A DNA stretch of 16,306 nt from Actinomycetes bacterium. GTDB lineage: Bacteria; Actinomycetota; Acidimicrobiia; Acidimicrobiales; Microtrichaceae. The notes under the pieces are model-generated. The model had not been told where the DNA came from. It did not search any database and saw nothing but the letters and a program-made list of their open reading frames with translations. The position numbers were made by a program, and so were the translations under genes. The stretch spans positions 1-16,306 of the forward strand of contig JAEZFI010000002.1 in NCBI GenBank assembly GCA_023437745.1, given 5' to 3'. Positions 1 through 6,600 of this stretch are shown in pieces. Numbering within the stretch: the stretch's first letter is position 1; each line of letters begins with the position of its first letter.

Positions 1-24
1 CGACAGGGGCATTCGCCCCTGTCG
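1..24. terminator. Perfect 10-bp hairpin at window edge, probable terminator
   Basis: Positions 1-10 and 15-24 are exact reverse complements (CGACAGGGGC / GCCCCTGTCG) around the tetraloop ATTC. No T-tract follows on the + strand, and the other side lies outside the window. T-poor stem-loops are common as terminators in high-GC actinobacteria. It probably ends a gene to the left and insulates the gene starting at 103, but the direction cannot be decided here. Confidence 0.55.
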
Positions 25-102
25 TGCCGCGTTCCCAGGCAGGAGGATGAGGGGATCGAGCCGGCTCCCTGACGGCGGGCTCCGTGTGAGGAGGTGGCGG
101 CC

Positions 103-1311
103 ATGGACTCTTCCGCTCATCCGTCGACCAGCCCGACGTCCCGTCGCCGGTTGCGGCGCCGCCGCCTCGTGCGGACCACCTCGGTGGTGGCCGCGCTCGC
201 GGCGCTGATGGCGTTCAGCGCGTCGTGCGCACCGCCGGCGCAGCCGCCCTGGGTGGGCGTGCAGTGGGTGCGTGACGCCGGCGGGACCGTGAACCCCGAC
301 GGCAGCTACACGCCGAGCTGGCAGCGCTACGTCACCAGCAACGGCGTGACGAGCGGGCCGACGCCCACGCCGACGCTGGACCCGATCCTCCTCCCGTTCG
401 GATCGAACCTCCCCGACGGCACCGCCCGCTACCCCTGGAACGGGTTCGCCGGTGAGGGGTTCACCACGACCCAGACGCCCCCCGGCCCCGGGGTCACCTA
501 CACGCTGCACTACCCCGCCGGGTCGTGCGTGATCGGGTTCGCCGACGCCGACTCGAGGCTCAACAGCGTGCTCCCGTCACCGGACGGGCAACGGGTGGCG
601 GTCGTGTCGTCCTTCTCGTTCGCAGGGGTGACGAACTCGACCCTGTCGATCCGCTCGGTCGGTGCGACGACCTGCCCGACGATCGTGTCGGCGAGCTACG
701 TCTTCACGTCGGGTCTCAACCCGCCGGGGTTCATCGTGGGGAGCCGGGTCGTGTGGAAGCCGGACTCGTCCGCCGTCGTCACCACCCTGGAGACGCCGGT
801 GCTGAACCAGCCGCCGGGATCCGCCGTGATCCGCCTCGACGCCTCGACCGGTGCGACGCCGACGCCGGTCCTCGCCGCCTCGGAGGGCTGCTTGGCGGCC
901 AGCGGCTGGTCGGTCGACAACCGGCTGCTCCTGATCTGCGCCGGACCAGCGGCCTTCCAGCTGCGCCTGATCACCATCCCGCTGGGCACTCCGGGCACGA
1001 CCAACACGCTGTGGTCGTTCACGGGCACGGCGGACACGGTCGGCCCGGGGTTCCCGCTCGCCTACTACGTCCCCGGGACCAGCACGATCGTGTTCAACAA
1101 CCCGTTCCCCGTGGTCAACAGCGACGGCTTCCTCCAGGCGTGGTGGCAGGTGCACACGGCCTTCGACCTGCCGTTCGCGCCGTCCACCCCCATCACCGGG
1201 AGCGCGCCGACGCTGGCCTGGCATCCGGTGCCGGTCAACGGGTCGACCGTGCCGCCGTACACCTTCACCGACATGCCCAACATCGAGACGGTGGAGCGCC
1301 TCGCACACTGA
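103..1311 (+). CDS. Exported beta-propeller-like protein of unknown function
   Basis: The protein has 402 residues and I do not recognise a named family. The N-terminus has an arginine-rich stretch (about residues 15-24), then a hydrophobic segment ending at SASC, so it is a secretory signal. The cysteine could be lipidated, but Ser at -3 makes a weak lipobox. The mature part has spaced blade-like signatures, SPDGQRVAVVSS, WKPDSSAVVTTLE and WSVDNRLLLICAG, as in TolB/PD40-type propellers. I chose ATG 103 because GGAGGT at 90-95 sits 7 nt before it. The upstream in-frame GTG at 94 lies inside that ribosome-binding site. It is a monocistronic gene convergent with dedA, with only 12 bases between the stops. 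Export is well supported; the fold is inferred from short motifs, and no ligand or role can be named. Confidence 0.8.
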   Translation: MDSSAHPSTSPTSRRRLRRRRLVRTTSVVAALAALMAFSASCAPPAQPPWVGVQWVRDAGGTVNPDGSYTPSWQRYVTSNGVTSGPTPTPTLDPILLPFGSNLPDGTARYPWNGFAGEGFTTTQTPPGPGVTYTLHYPAGSCVIGFADADSRLNSVLPSPDGQRVAVVSSFSFAGVTNSTLSIRSVGATTCPTIVSASYVFTSGLNPPGFIVGSRVVWKPDSSAVVTTLETPVLNQPPGSAVIRLDASTGATPTPVLAASEGCLAASGWSVDNRLLLICAGPAAFQLRLITIPLGTPGTTNTLWSFTGTADTVGPGFPLAYYVPGTSTIVFNNPFPVVNSDGFLQAWWQVHTAFDLPFAPSTPITGSAPTLAWHPVPVNGSTVPPYTFTDMPNIETVERLAH

Positions 1312-1323
1312 CGATGGCGGTCG

Positions 1324-1965
1324 TCAGCGGGGTTCGTCGGCCGAGCCGCTGAGGCGAGGCTGCACGAATCGGCGCCATGCCCACCACACGGCGCCGAGGG
1401 CGGCCAGCACGATGACGGCTGTCTGCAGCAGGCCCACGACGTCGCCGACGCGCTCCCAGCGGTCGCCGAGGATCGCGCCCGCGCCGATCAGCGTCGTGTT
1501 CCAGATCAGGCTGCCCAGCACGGTCAGGATGCTGAAGCGCAACGGGTCCATCCGCCGCACCCCGGCGGGGATGGACACGATCGAGCGGATCAGCGGCACG
1601 CACCGGCCGAGGAACACCGCCGCGCCCGACCGGCGGTCGAACCACTCCTCGGCGCGGAGGAGATCGGCCTCGTCCACCCCGAACCAGCGGCCGTGGCGTG
1701 CCAGGAAGGAGCGCAGGCGGTCCTGGTCGACGCGGGCCGAGATGCCGTACAGCACCCACGCGCCGAGCAGCGAGCCGAGCGTCGCCGCCGCGATCATGCC
1801 CACGAGGTTGGCGTCGCCCCTCCCGGCGACGAAGCCCGCCAGCGGGAGGATCACCTCCGACGGGATGGGAGGGAACACGTTCTCGAGGGCCACGAGGAAG
1901 GCCACACCCACGTAGCCGAGGGTCTCCACGACCCTGGTGACCCAATCGATGGTGCCGTCGATCAT
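1324..1965 (-). CDS. DedA/SNARE-associated family membrane protein
   Basis: This 213-residue integral membrane protein belongs to the DedA family (PF09335). Relatives are linked to undecaprenyl-phosphate or phospholipid flipping and to membrane homeostasis. Visible family signatures are LENVFPPIPSEVILPLAGF near residues 27-45, with Glu28 and Glu37, and FLGRCVPLIRSIVSIPAG at about 118-135, with Arg121 and Arg127. Both match the usual DedA acidic and arginine positions. Hydrophobic helices fall near 16-46, 53-75, 135-165 and 178-197, followed by a short basic tail. Length is normal for the family. The ATG at 1965 is preceded by GGGGAGAG (RNA sense), a good ribosome-binding site. It stands alone, divergent from the YceI operon. 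The actual substrate is not shown by the sequence. Confidence 0.93.
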   Translation of the reverse strand: MIDGTIDWVTRVVETLGYVGVAFLVALENVFPPIPSEVILPLAGFVAGRGDANLVGMIAAATLGSLLGAWVLYGISARVDQDRLRSFLARHGRWFGVDEADLLRAEEWFDRRSGAAVFLGRCVPLIRSIVSIPAGVRRMDPLRFSILTVLGSLIWNTTLIGAGAILGDRWERVGDVVGLLQTAVIVLAALGAVWWAWRRFVQPRLSGSADEPR

Positions 1966-1968
1966 GCC

Positions 1969-1999
1969 TCTCCCCGTGTCTCGCGCCGGGGAGAAGATA
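1969..1999 (-). promoter_or_regulatory. Probable dedA promoter with 8-bp inverted repeat
   Basis: On the minus strand TATCTT (1994-1999) fits the TAnnnT -10 pattern, which predicts a start of transcription near 1987 and a leader of about 22 nt carrying the ribosome-binding site. TCTCCCCG (1969-1976) and CGGGGAGA (1987-1994) are perfect inverted arms with a 10-nt spacer. They bracket the predicted start point, so this is more likely a protein-binding site than an RNA hairpin. No convincing -35 is seen. Confidence 0.35.
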
Positions 2000-2107
2000 A
2001 CGGCAGACCTCGCACGAACGACCGCGGCCCCGTGGCGACGGCAGGATGAGCGGCGTGTTCATGGGGGCGGTCCCCGGCATCGACGGCGCTGGAGTCGCCG
2101 TGACGAG

Positions 2108-2242
2108 ATGAGGTGGTGGATCGGGCTGGCGGTCGGGGTTGGCCTCGTCGTCGCCTGCTCGACGCCTGGGACGGGGACCCTCGCCTCCTGGAGCGGCTCC
2201 TCGGTCCGGCCCGTTCCGAAGAAATCTGACGATCCGGAATAG
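2108..2242 (+). CDS. Possible very small lipoprotein
   Basis: ATG 2108 to TAG 2240-2242 encodes 44 residues. The N-terminus MRWWIGLAVGVGLVVAC has a single Arg, a hydrophobic core and a clean lipobox (VVAC, Cys17). The remaining 27 residues are polar and end KKSDDPE. No family is recognised. The ribosome-binding site is poor: the nearest GGAG is at 2091-2094, 13 nt upstream. The stop codon coincides with the left arm of the inverted repeat before the YceI operon. The signal-peptide architecture is unlikely in random sequence, but at this length chance cannot be excluded. Confidence 0.35.
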   Translation: MRWWIGLAVGVGLVVACSTPGTGTLASWSGSSVRPVPKKSDDPE

Positions 2243-2278
2243 TGGACACGTCAACCTAGTTGGATGATGTGTCCACTA
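2240..2278. promoter_or_regulatory. 10-bp inverted repeat upstream of the YceI operon, candidate operator
   Basis: TAGTGGACAC (2240-2249) and GTGTCCACTA (2269-2278) are perfect inverted arms separated by 19 nt. The spacer holds a smaller dyad, CAAC-CTA-GTTG (2252-2262). The element ends 17 nt before the YceI start codon, where a repressor would block transcription or the leader. The CAAC/GTTG core is like MarR-type operators in related operons. That is an inference, since no regulator gene lies in the window. As RNA it could also fold into a 5' hairpin. Confidence 0.5.
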
Positions 2279-2295
2279 CTACTGAGGAGCACATC

Positions 2296-3453
2296 ATGAG
2301 CACCAGCACCGCCACCCTGACCGGCACCTACGCCATCGATCCGACGCACAGCCGCATCGGCTTCGTCGCCCGCCACGCCATGGTCACCAAGGTCCGAGGC
2401 TCGTTCAACGAGTTCGAGGGCTCCGGGTACTTCGACGCCGAGACCCCGGCGAACTCGCGTCTCGGGCTGACCATCCAGGCAGCCAGCATCGACACCCGCA
2501 ACGCCGACCGCGACGGCCACCTCCGGAGCAACGACTTCTTCGACATGGAGGCGTACCCCGAGATCCGCTTCGTCTCCACCGCCGTCGAGGCGCTCGACAG
2601 CGAGAACTACCGGGTCACCGGTGACCTCACGATCAAGGGCGTGACCAAGCCGGTCACCGTCGACTTCGAGTACACCGGTGCCGCCGTCGACCCCTACGGC
2701 AACCAGCGCATCGGCCTCGAGGGCTCGACCGTGGTCAACCGCAAGGACTGGGGCGTGAGCTGGAACGCCGCGCTCGAGACCGGCGGCGTCCTCGTGGGCG
2801 AGAAGGTGACCCTCGAGTTCGAGGTGTCCGCCATCCGCGCCGACGACGCCATCAGACCTCGACCACTCCCCGCCCGGGCCGGCCACCGGCGCGGGCCGGG
2901 GCGTCCACCGTCACACGAGAAAGGGCTCGCCATGGCCATCTCACCCGTTCGCCTCAACCACGCCGTGCTGTTCGTGGCCGACCTCCGACGCTCCCTGCGC
3001 TTCTACACCGACGTGTTCGGGATGGACGTCGTCGCCAGGGAGCCCCGCGCCAACGCGGCCTTCCTCCGGCTCCCGCGGTCGGGCAACCACCACGACCTCG
3101 GGCTGTTCGGCGTCGGGTCCGACGGCGGTCCCAAGCGCCGGGGCGGGATCGGGCTCTACCACCTCGCCTGGCAGCTCGACACCATCGACGAGCTCGCGGC
3201 CGCACGCCGGACGCTCCGGAAGGCCGGTGCCTACACCGGCGAGAGCAGCCACGGCGCGACCAAGAGCATCTACGGCGCCGACCCCGACGGCAACGAGTTC
3301 GAGATCATGTGGATGTTGCCCCGCGACCAGTGGGGTCCCTATGAGCACGCCGCGCCGATCGATCACCTCGACCTCGACGGCGAGGTCGAGCGCTGGACGG
3401 GTGTCCGCACCGCCGGCACGATCACGAGCGAGCCCCAGGAGGCAACGGCATGA
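2296..3453 (+). CDS. YceI-domain / VOC-domain in-frame fusion protein
   Basis: This is one uninterrupted frame of 385 residues. Residues 8-184 are a complete YceI lipocalin-like domain (TYAIDPTHSRIGFVARHAM, SIDTRNADRDGHLRSNDFFD, LTIKGVTKPVTVDFEY, LEFEVSAIRAD); the family binds isoprenoid-like lipids. Residues 213-385 are a VOC/glyoxalase domain. The link (about 186-212) is Pro/Arg-rich and looks like translated intergenic DNA. Its codon 187 is AGA (2854-2856), rare here and one substitution from TGA, exactly where a YceI protein normally ends. ATG 2296 is chosen because GAGGAG at 2284-2289 lies 6 nt upstream; an upstream TTG at 2260 lacks this. No signal peptide is visible, so the YceI part is probably cytoplasmic. 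It heads an operon with the hydrolase and LLM oxidoreductase. The protein may be a true fusion, a read-through product, or a sequencing error at the stop. Confidence 0.8.
   Translation: MSTSTATLTGTYAIDPTHSRIGFVARHAMVTKVRGSFNEFEGSGYFDAETPANSRLGLTIQAASIDTRNADRDGHLRSNDFFDMEAYPEIRFVSTAVEALDSENYRVTGDLTIKGVTKPVTVDFEYTGAAVDPYGNQRIGLEGSTVVNRKDWGVSWNAALETGGVLVGEKVTLEFEVSAIRADDAIRPRPLPARAGHRRGPGRPPSHEKGLAMAISPVRLNHAVLFVADLRRSLRFYTDVFGMDVVAREPRANAAFLRLPRSGNHHDLGLFGVGSDGGPKRRGGIGLYHLAWQLDTIDELAAARRTLRKAGAYTGESSHGATKSIYGADPDGNEFEIMWMLPRDQWGPYEHAAPIDHLDLDGEVERWTGVRTAGTITSEPQEATA
2932..3453 (+). CDS. VOC/glyoxalase-superfamily dioxygenase-like protein (internal start of the fusion)
   Basis: From the internal ATG 2932 the frame gives a complete 173-residue VOC protein starting MAISPVRLNHAVLFVADL, the normal N-terminus for this family. 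GAAAGGG (about 2919-2925) could serve as its ribosome-binding site. The likely metal triad is the His of LNHAVLF, the His of LYHLAW and the second Glu of GNEFEIMW. In fusion numbering these are His222, His289 and Glu336, a 2-His-1-Glu set as in extradiol ring-cleaving dioxygenases and glyoxalases. The DPDGN turn before the Glu is present. This was probably the ancestral separate gene, and it may still be made independently of the YceI part. Its stop overlaps the next start as ATGA. The substrate is unknown; an aromatic or quinone-derived compound is an inference from the operon. Confidence 0.7.
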   Translation: MAISPVRLNHAVLFVADLRRSLRFYTDVFGMDVVAREPRANAAFLRLPRSGNHHDLGLFGVGSDGGPKRRGGIGLYHLAWQLDTIDELAAARRTLRKAGAYTGESSHGATKSIYGADPDGNEFEIMWMLPRDQWGPYEHAAPIDHLDLDGEVERWTGVRTAGTITSEPQEATA

Positions 3454-4097
3454 CCGAGTTCGACAGCCCACAGGTCGCCTGGAGGGGTTCGGCCGACCCG
3501 AGCTCACCCCTCGTCGTGCTGCTGCACGGCCGAGGGTCCCACGAGGCGGAGATCATCGGCCTCGCGGACCACCTCCCCGCCGGGCCCGCCTACGCCGCGA
3601 TCCGGGCGCCCATCGCCGAGGGCGGCGGCTTCGCCTGGTTCGCGAACCGCGGCATCGGTCGACCGGTCGCCGAGTCGCTGGCCGACACGATGGCGTGGTT
3701 CCGTCGGTGGCTCGACGAGGCCGCCGGCACCGGGCGGCCGGTCGTGCTGGTCGGGTTCAGCGGCGGCGCGGCGTTCGCCGGCGGCCTCGTCCTCGACGAT
3801 CCGTCCCGCTATACAGGGGCGGCGATCCTCTACGGGACCCTTCCCTTCGACGCCGGGGTTCCCACCGCCTCGGGCCGGTTGGACGGGCTGCGTGTCCTCG
3901 TCGCCCAGGGCGACGCCGACGTCGTCATCCCCCGCGAGCTGCTCGACCGAACGTGGGACTACCTCCGGGACGACGCCGGCAGCGTGACCATCGGCGTGCG
4001 AGATCCCGGGGGTCACGGCATCAGCCCCGCCGTGCTCGGCGAGCTGCGCGGGTGGCTCGCCGGCGTCACCGATGTTGCCGGCGGCGGTGCACCATGA
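3450..4097 (+). CDS. Alpha/beta hydrolase, phospholipase/carboxylesterase type
   Basis: This 215-residue hydrolase has the full catalytic set. LLHGRGSHE (24-32) forms the oxyanion region. GFSGG carries nucleophile Ser104, QGDADVVIP carries Asp157 and DPGGHGIS carries His189. Size and motifs fit the small carboxylesterase/phospholipase group (PF02230-like, including MhqD-type esterases). No signal peptide is present, so it is cytoplasmic. The ATG at 3450 overlaps the preceding TGA (ATGA), and AGGAGG at 3437-3442 is a strong ribosome-binding site. Its own stop overlaps the LLM start the same way, so the genes are translationally coupled. Esterases paired with VOC dioxygenases occur in hydroquinone or catechol detoxification operons; the substrate here is not determined. 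Confidence 0.9.
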   Translation: MTEFDSPQVAWRGSADPSSPLVVLLHGRGSHEAEIIGLADHLPAGPAYAAIRAPIAEGGGFAWFANRGIGRPVAESLADTMAWFRRWLDEAAGTGRPVVLVGFSGGAAFAGGLVLDDPSRYTGAAILYGTLPFDAGVPTASGRLDGLRVLVAQGDADVVIPRELLDRTWDYLRDDAGSVTIGVRDPGGHGISPAVLGELRGWLAGVTDVAGGGAP

Positions 4098-5176
4098 GCG
4101 CCGCCCGACCGTTCGAGATCGGCCTGTTCACCTTCGGCGAGCTCACCGCCGATCCCGTCACAGGTCGGCCGATCGACCCGGCCGTGCGGCTCCGTGAGTT
4201 CATCGCCCTGGCGAAGCTCGGGGACGAGGCAGGCCTCGACGTGTTCGGCGTCGGCGAGCACCACCGTCCCGACTTCGCCATCGCGTCCCCGCCGGTCGTG
4301 CTGGCCGCCATCGCCCAGGCCACCGAGCGCATCCGGCTGACCAGCACCGTGACGGTCCTGTCCACGGCGGATCCTGTGAAGGTGTTCGAGGACTTCACCG
4401 CCGTGGACCTCATCTCCGGTGGCCGAGCCGAGATCACCGCCGGCCGTGGCGCCTACACCGAGTCGTTCCCACTGTTCGGGCGGGATCTCGCGGACTACGA
4501 CGAGCTGTTCGAGGAGCACCTCGACCTGCTCCTGCAGGTCAACCGCCACGAGCGCGTGACGTGGAGCGGCCGCCACCGGCCGGCGCTCGTCGACGCAGGC
4601 GTCTACCCGCGTCCGGTGCAGCCCGAGCTGCCCGTGTGGATCGCCGTGGGCGGGACACCGGCCAGCGTCGTGCGGGCCGGCCGCCACGGCCTGCCGCTCT
4701 ATCTCGCGATCCTCGGGCAACCCGAGCGCTTCGCGCCGCTCGCCGAGCTCTACCGCGAGACCGGCGCGGCCGCCGGCCACGGGCCGGACGCGCTGCGAGT
4801 CGGGGTGACGAGCCACTTCTACGTGGAGACCACGTCGCAGGGAGCGCGCGAGACCTTCTACCCGCACTACGCCCGCTACATCGGCAACAACATGCCGAGT
4901 GCCCGCGGGCAGCTCCTCCCCCGGGACGCCTTCGAGGCGTGGGCCGGGCCACGGGGCGCGCTCTTCGCCGGGAGCCCGCAGGAGGTCATCGACAAGATCC
5001 TCTGGGAGCACGAGCTCCTCGGGCACGATCGCTTCCTCGCTCAGATCGGCCTGGGCGGACTCCCCTTCGCCGACACCGCACGATCGATCGAGCTGCTCGC
5101 CACCGAGGTCCTGCCCGTGGTGCGCCGCGAGACCGCGTCGAGGACGCCGGCCGTGACGGCCGCAGGTGGCGCGTGA
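4094..5176 (+). CDS. LLM-class flavin-dependent oxidoreductase
   Basis: This 360-residue protein belongs to the luciferase-like monooxygenase fold (PF00296). It closely resembles the LLM_2I7G type (TIGR03858), as far as I can recall that family. Characteristic stretches are FEIGLFTFGELTADP at the N-terminus, FGVGEHHRPDFAIASP (51-66), RIRLTSTVTVLSTADPVKVFEDF (about 79-101) and SGGRAEITAGRGAYTESFPLF (108-128). The family uses reduced FMN or F420; the sequence does not say which, and no flavin reductase gene is adjacent. ATG 4094 is fixed by its ATGA overlap with the hydrolase stop and by alignment of the N-terminus. Upstream sequence in the same frame is the Arg/Pro-rich shadow of the two preceding genes. 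It is the last gene of the operon and probably performs redox chemistry on the same compound class as the VOC and esterase. Confidence 0.93.
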   Translation: MSAARPFEIGLFTFGELTADPVTGRPIDPAVRLREFIALAKLGDEAGLDVFGVGEHHRPDFAIASPPVVLAAIAQATERIRLTSTVTVLSTADPVKVFEDFTAVDLISGGRAEITAGRGAYTESFPLFGRDLADYDELFEEHLDLLLQVNRHERVTWSGRHRPALVDAGVYPRPVQPELPVWIAVGGTPASVVRAGRHGLPLYLAILGQPERFAPLAELYRETGAAAGHGPDALRVGVTSHFYVETTSQGARETFYPHYARYIGNNMPSARGQLLPRDAFEAWAGPRGALFAGSPQEVIDKILWEHELLGHDRFLAQIGLGGLPFADTARSIELLATEVLPVVRRETASRTPAVTAAGGA

Positions 5177-5204
5177 GGTGTTGCGGCATCTGCCATCGCG
5201 CGGT

Positions 5205-5225
5205 CGACGCGCCGACGTGGCGTCG
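5205..5225. terminator. Weak hairpin between convergent genes
   Basis: CGACGC (5205-5210) and GCGTCG (5220-5225) are perfect inverted arms with a 9-nt loop. They lie in the 70-bp gap between the convergent stops of the LLM oxidoreductase and the fibronectin-III lipoprotein. Position favours a bidirectional terminator; the stem is short and has no T-tract. Confidence 0.3.
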
Positions 5226-5246
5226 TGGACCGGTGACGGTCGGTGC

Positions 5247-5855
5247 TCAGGAGCAGGTCCCGGCGACCGGCGCCGACGCGGCGCTGGCGCCGAGCGCGTT
5301 GATCGCCCTCACGGTGACGCTGTACGACGCGTGAGCAGTCAGGCCGGGGACGTCGATCGGTGACGTGGTGTGCTGGACCGGTGGGAGGCCGTCGACCGAC
5401 ACCTCGTACCCGGTGATGGGCGAGCCGCCATCCGGACCCGGGGTGACGGCGACCCGGGCGGTGCACCCGGACAGGTCGACGATGCCCGTCGCCCCGGCGA
5501 CCGAGGGGGCGCCAGGTGCACCCTTCGGGACGACCGGCGCGGTCGGTGCCGACCACTCGCTCCACTGCCGGTTGGCGCCCCTGACCCGCACCGTGAAGGT
5601 GTAGGCGGTGCCGTTCTCGAGTCCCCCGATCCTCACCGGCGAGTGCTTCGTCAGGTGGGATGCGAAGCCGGGGCTGACGAGGACCTCGAACGCGTCGCCG
5701 GGCGTCTTGCTGTCGAACGACACGGTCGCGAAGCCGTCGCCGGCCACCGCCGTCGCCGCGCTCGGCGGCACCGCGGTGCACCCCGAGAGGGAGAGGGCCA
5801 GGGCGGCCAGCGGGGCCATGAGAGCGAGGAGGGTGACGCGACGGTGCACATGCAT
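5247..5855 (-). CDS. Lipoprotein with two fibronectin type III domains
   Basis: The protein has 202 residues. The N-terminus carries MHVHRR, a hydrophobic core and the lipobox LSGC (Cys26), so it is a predicted lipoprotein on the outer face of the membrane. Two fibronectin type III repeats follow. The first, about 34-108, contains GGLENGTAYTFTVRVRG and the W-SEWSAPTAPV edge. The second, about 114-199, contains SPITGYEVSVDG and VPGLTAHASYSVTVRAINALG. Nothing else is attached, so it has no visible catalytic domain and may be a binding or spacing protein. Two cysteines in the second repeat (near its start and at the C-terminus) could form a disulfide. The ribosome-binding site before ATG 5855 is weak. 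It is divergent from the DUF1003 gene. No specific ligand can be named. Confidence 0.87.
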   Translation of the reverse strand: MHVHRRVTLLALMAPLAALALSLSGCTAVPPSAATAVAGDGFATVSFDSKTPGDAFEVLVSPGFASHLTKHSPVRIGGLENGTAYTFTVRVRGANRQWSEWSAPTAPVVPKGAPGAPSVAGATGIVDLSGCTARVAVTPGPDGGSPITGYEVSVDGLPPVQHTTSPIDVPGLTAHASYSVTVRAINALGASAASAPVAGTCS

Positions 5856-5901
5856 GGCAGGGGTCTCGACGCTCGGCGACGACCACTGAACAAATCTCTG
5901 A

Positions 5902-5914
5902 CCGCTCCGAGCGG
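5902..5914. promoter_or_regulatory. 13-bp palindrome between divergent genes
   Basis: CCGCTC-C-GAGCGG is a perfect dyad with a single central base. It lies midway between the lipoprotein start (5855, -) and the DUF1003 start (5963, +), where one regulator could act on both genes. It may simply reflect high GC. Confidence 0.25.
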
Positions 5915-5950
5915 AGGGCGAGGAGCCTCGATCGGGGCGCTCGCCGTGCC

Positions 5951-5962
5951 TAGCGTGAGTCG
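5951..5962 (+). promoter_or_regulatory. -10 box for leaderless DUF1003 transcript
   Basis: TAGCGT (5951-5956) fits the actinobacterial TAnnnT -10 pattern and is followed by exactly 6 nt (GAGTCG) and then ATG 5963. Transcription would begin at or next to the A of the start codon. There is no good Shine-Dalgarno sequence, which agrees with leaderless translation. No clear -35 is seen. Confidence 0.45.
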
Positions 5963-6373
5963 ATGCGTACGAACAACGTGTGGCATCACCACCCAGGGAT
6001 CCGATCTGGTGAGCAGCTGACCTTCGGGGAGCGTGCCGCCGATCGATTGCGCAACAGCATGGGCTCCTGGGGCTTCGTGTTCGGTGCGCTGGTGTTCCTG
6101 GCGGGTTGGATGCTGGGCAACCGCAACGTCGGCTTCGACCCGTACCCGTTCATCCTCCTGAACCTCGTGCTGTCGTGCCTCGCCGCCATGCAGGGTGCGA
6201 TCCTGCTCATCGCGGCGAAGCGCTCGGACCAGATCTCCTCGGAGCTGGCCGTGCACGACTACCAGACGAACCTCGAGTCCGATGAGATCGTCAAGCAGAT
6301 CCACCTGCTGACCCGGGAGCTCCACGAACGTGTCGTCGGGCCGGGAGGGTCAGCGGCGACGCCGAGGCCCTGA
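5963..6373 (+). CDS. DUF1003 family membrane protein
   Basis: This 136-residue protein matches the DUF1003 family (PF06210). The family core is visible: TFGERAADRLRNSMGSWGF (20-38), then a first membrane helix at about 36-53, DPYPFILLNLVLSCLAAMQG (59-78) leading into a second helix to about 86, and a charged soluble tail with helical, coiled-coil-like periodicity. Length is slightly shorter than many relatives, which carry a longer N-terminal cytoplasmic part. The function of the family is not established. ATG 5963 follows a -10 box at leaderless distance rather than a ribosome-binding site. The gene stands alone. Confidence 0.92.
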   Translation: MRTNNVWHHHPGIRSGEQLTFGERAADRLRNSMGSWGFVFGALVFLAGWMLGNRNVGFDPYPFILLNLVLSCLAAMQGAILLIAAKRSDQISSELAVHDYQTNLESDEIVKQIHLLTRELHERVVGPGGSAATPRP

Positions 6374-6531
6374 CGTCACCGGGGCTTGTGTCGGGGTCGG
6401 CCCGCCACCGCAGCACGTCGCCCCGAACCCCTGAGGGTACCGACCGTGGCACTCGGCCCAGCGGTTCGGGCGTCTGGAACGCCGTCATCGTGGACCTCGA
6501 CGAAGCGGATCAGCCCGCCCACGGAGGAATC

Positions 6532-6600
6532 GTGCCGCAGTACCACGCGTACCTGTTGGACCACGACCACCGTGGCCGGGCGATGTCTCGCCGCGTCGGT
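6532..6600 (+). pseudogene. Possible remnant of a small protein gene
   Basis: The 226-bp gap between the DUF1003 and PAP2 stops is not plainly non-coding. GTG 6532, after GGAGG (6523-6527, only 4 nt away), begins MPQYHAYLLDHDHRGRAM. This resembles the start of small cytoplasmic proteins that begin MP-Y-AY-LD-D. The frame keeps high third-position GC until about 6600. It then has no stop and runs antisense through the PAP2 gene, so no intact protein is encoded. Recognition rests on about a dozen residues. Confidence 0.22.

Noticed and set aside
94..102. GTG 94 as start of the first gene
   Set aside because: It lies inside the GGAGGT ribosome-binding site that serves ATG 103.
103..222. Twin-arginine signal in the first protein
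   Set aside because: The arginine-rich stretch lacks the S/T-RR-x-F-L-K context. A general secretory signal explains it better.
3227..4093. N-terminal extension of the LLM oxidoreductase to 649 residues
   Set aside because: The extra residues are Arg/Pro-rich, out of frame with the VOC and hydrolase genes they overlap, and the family N-terminus starts at ATG 4094.
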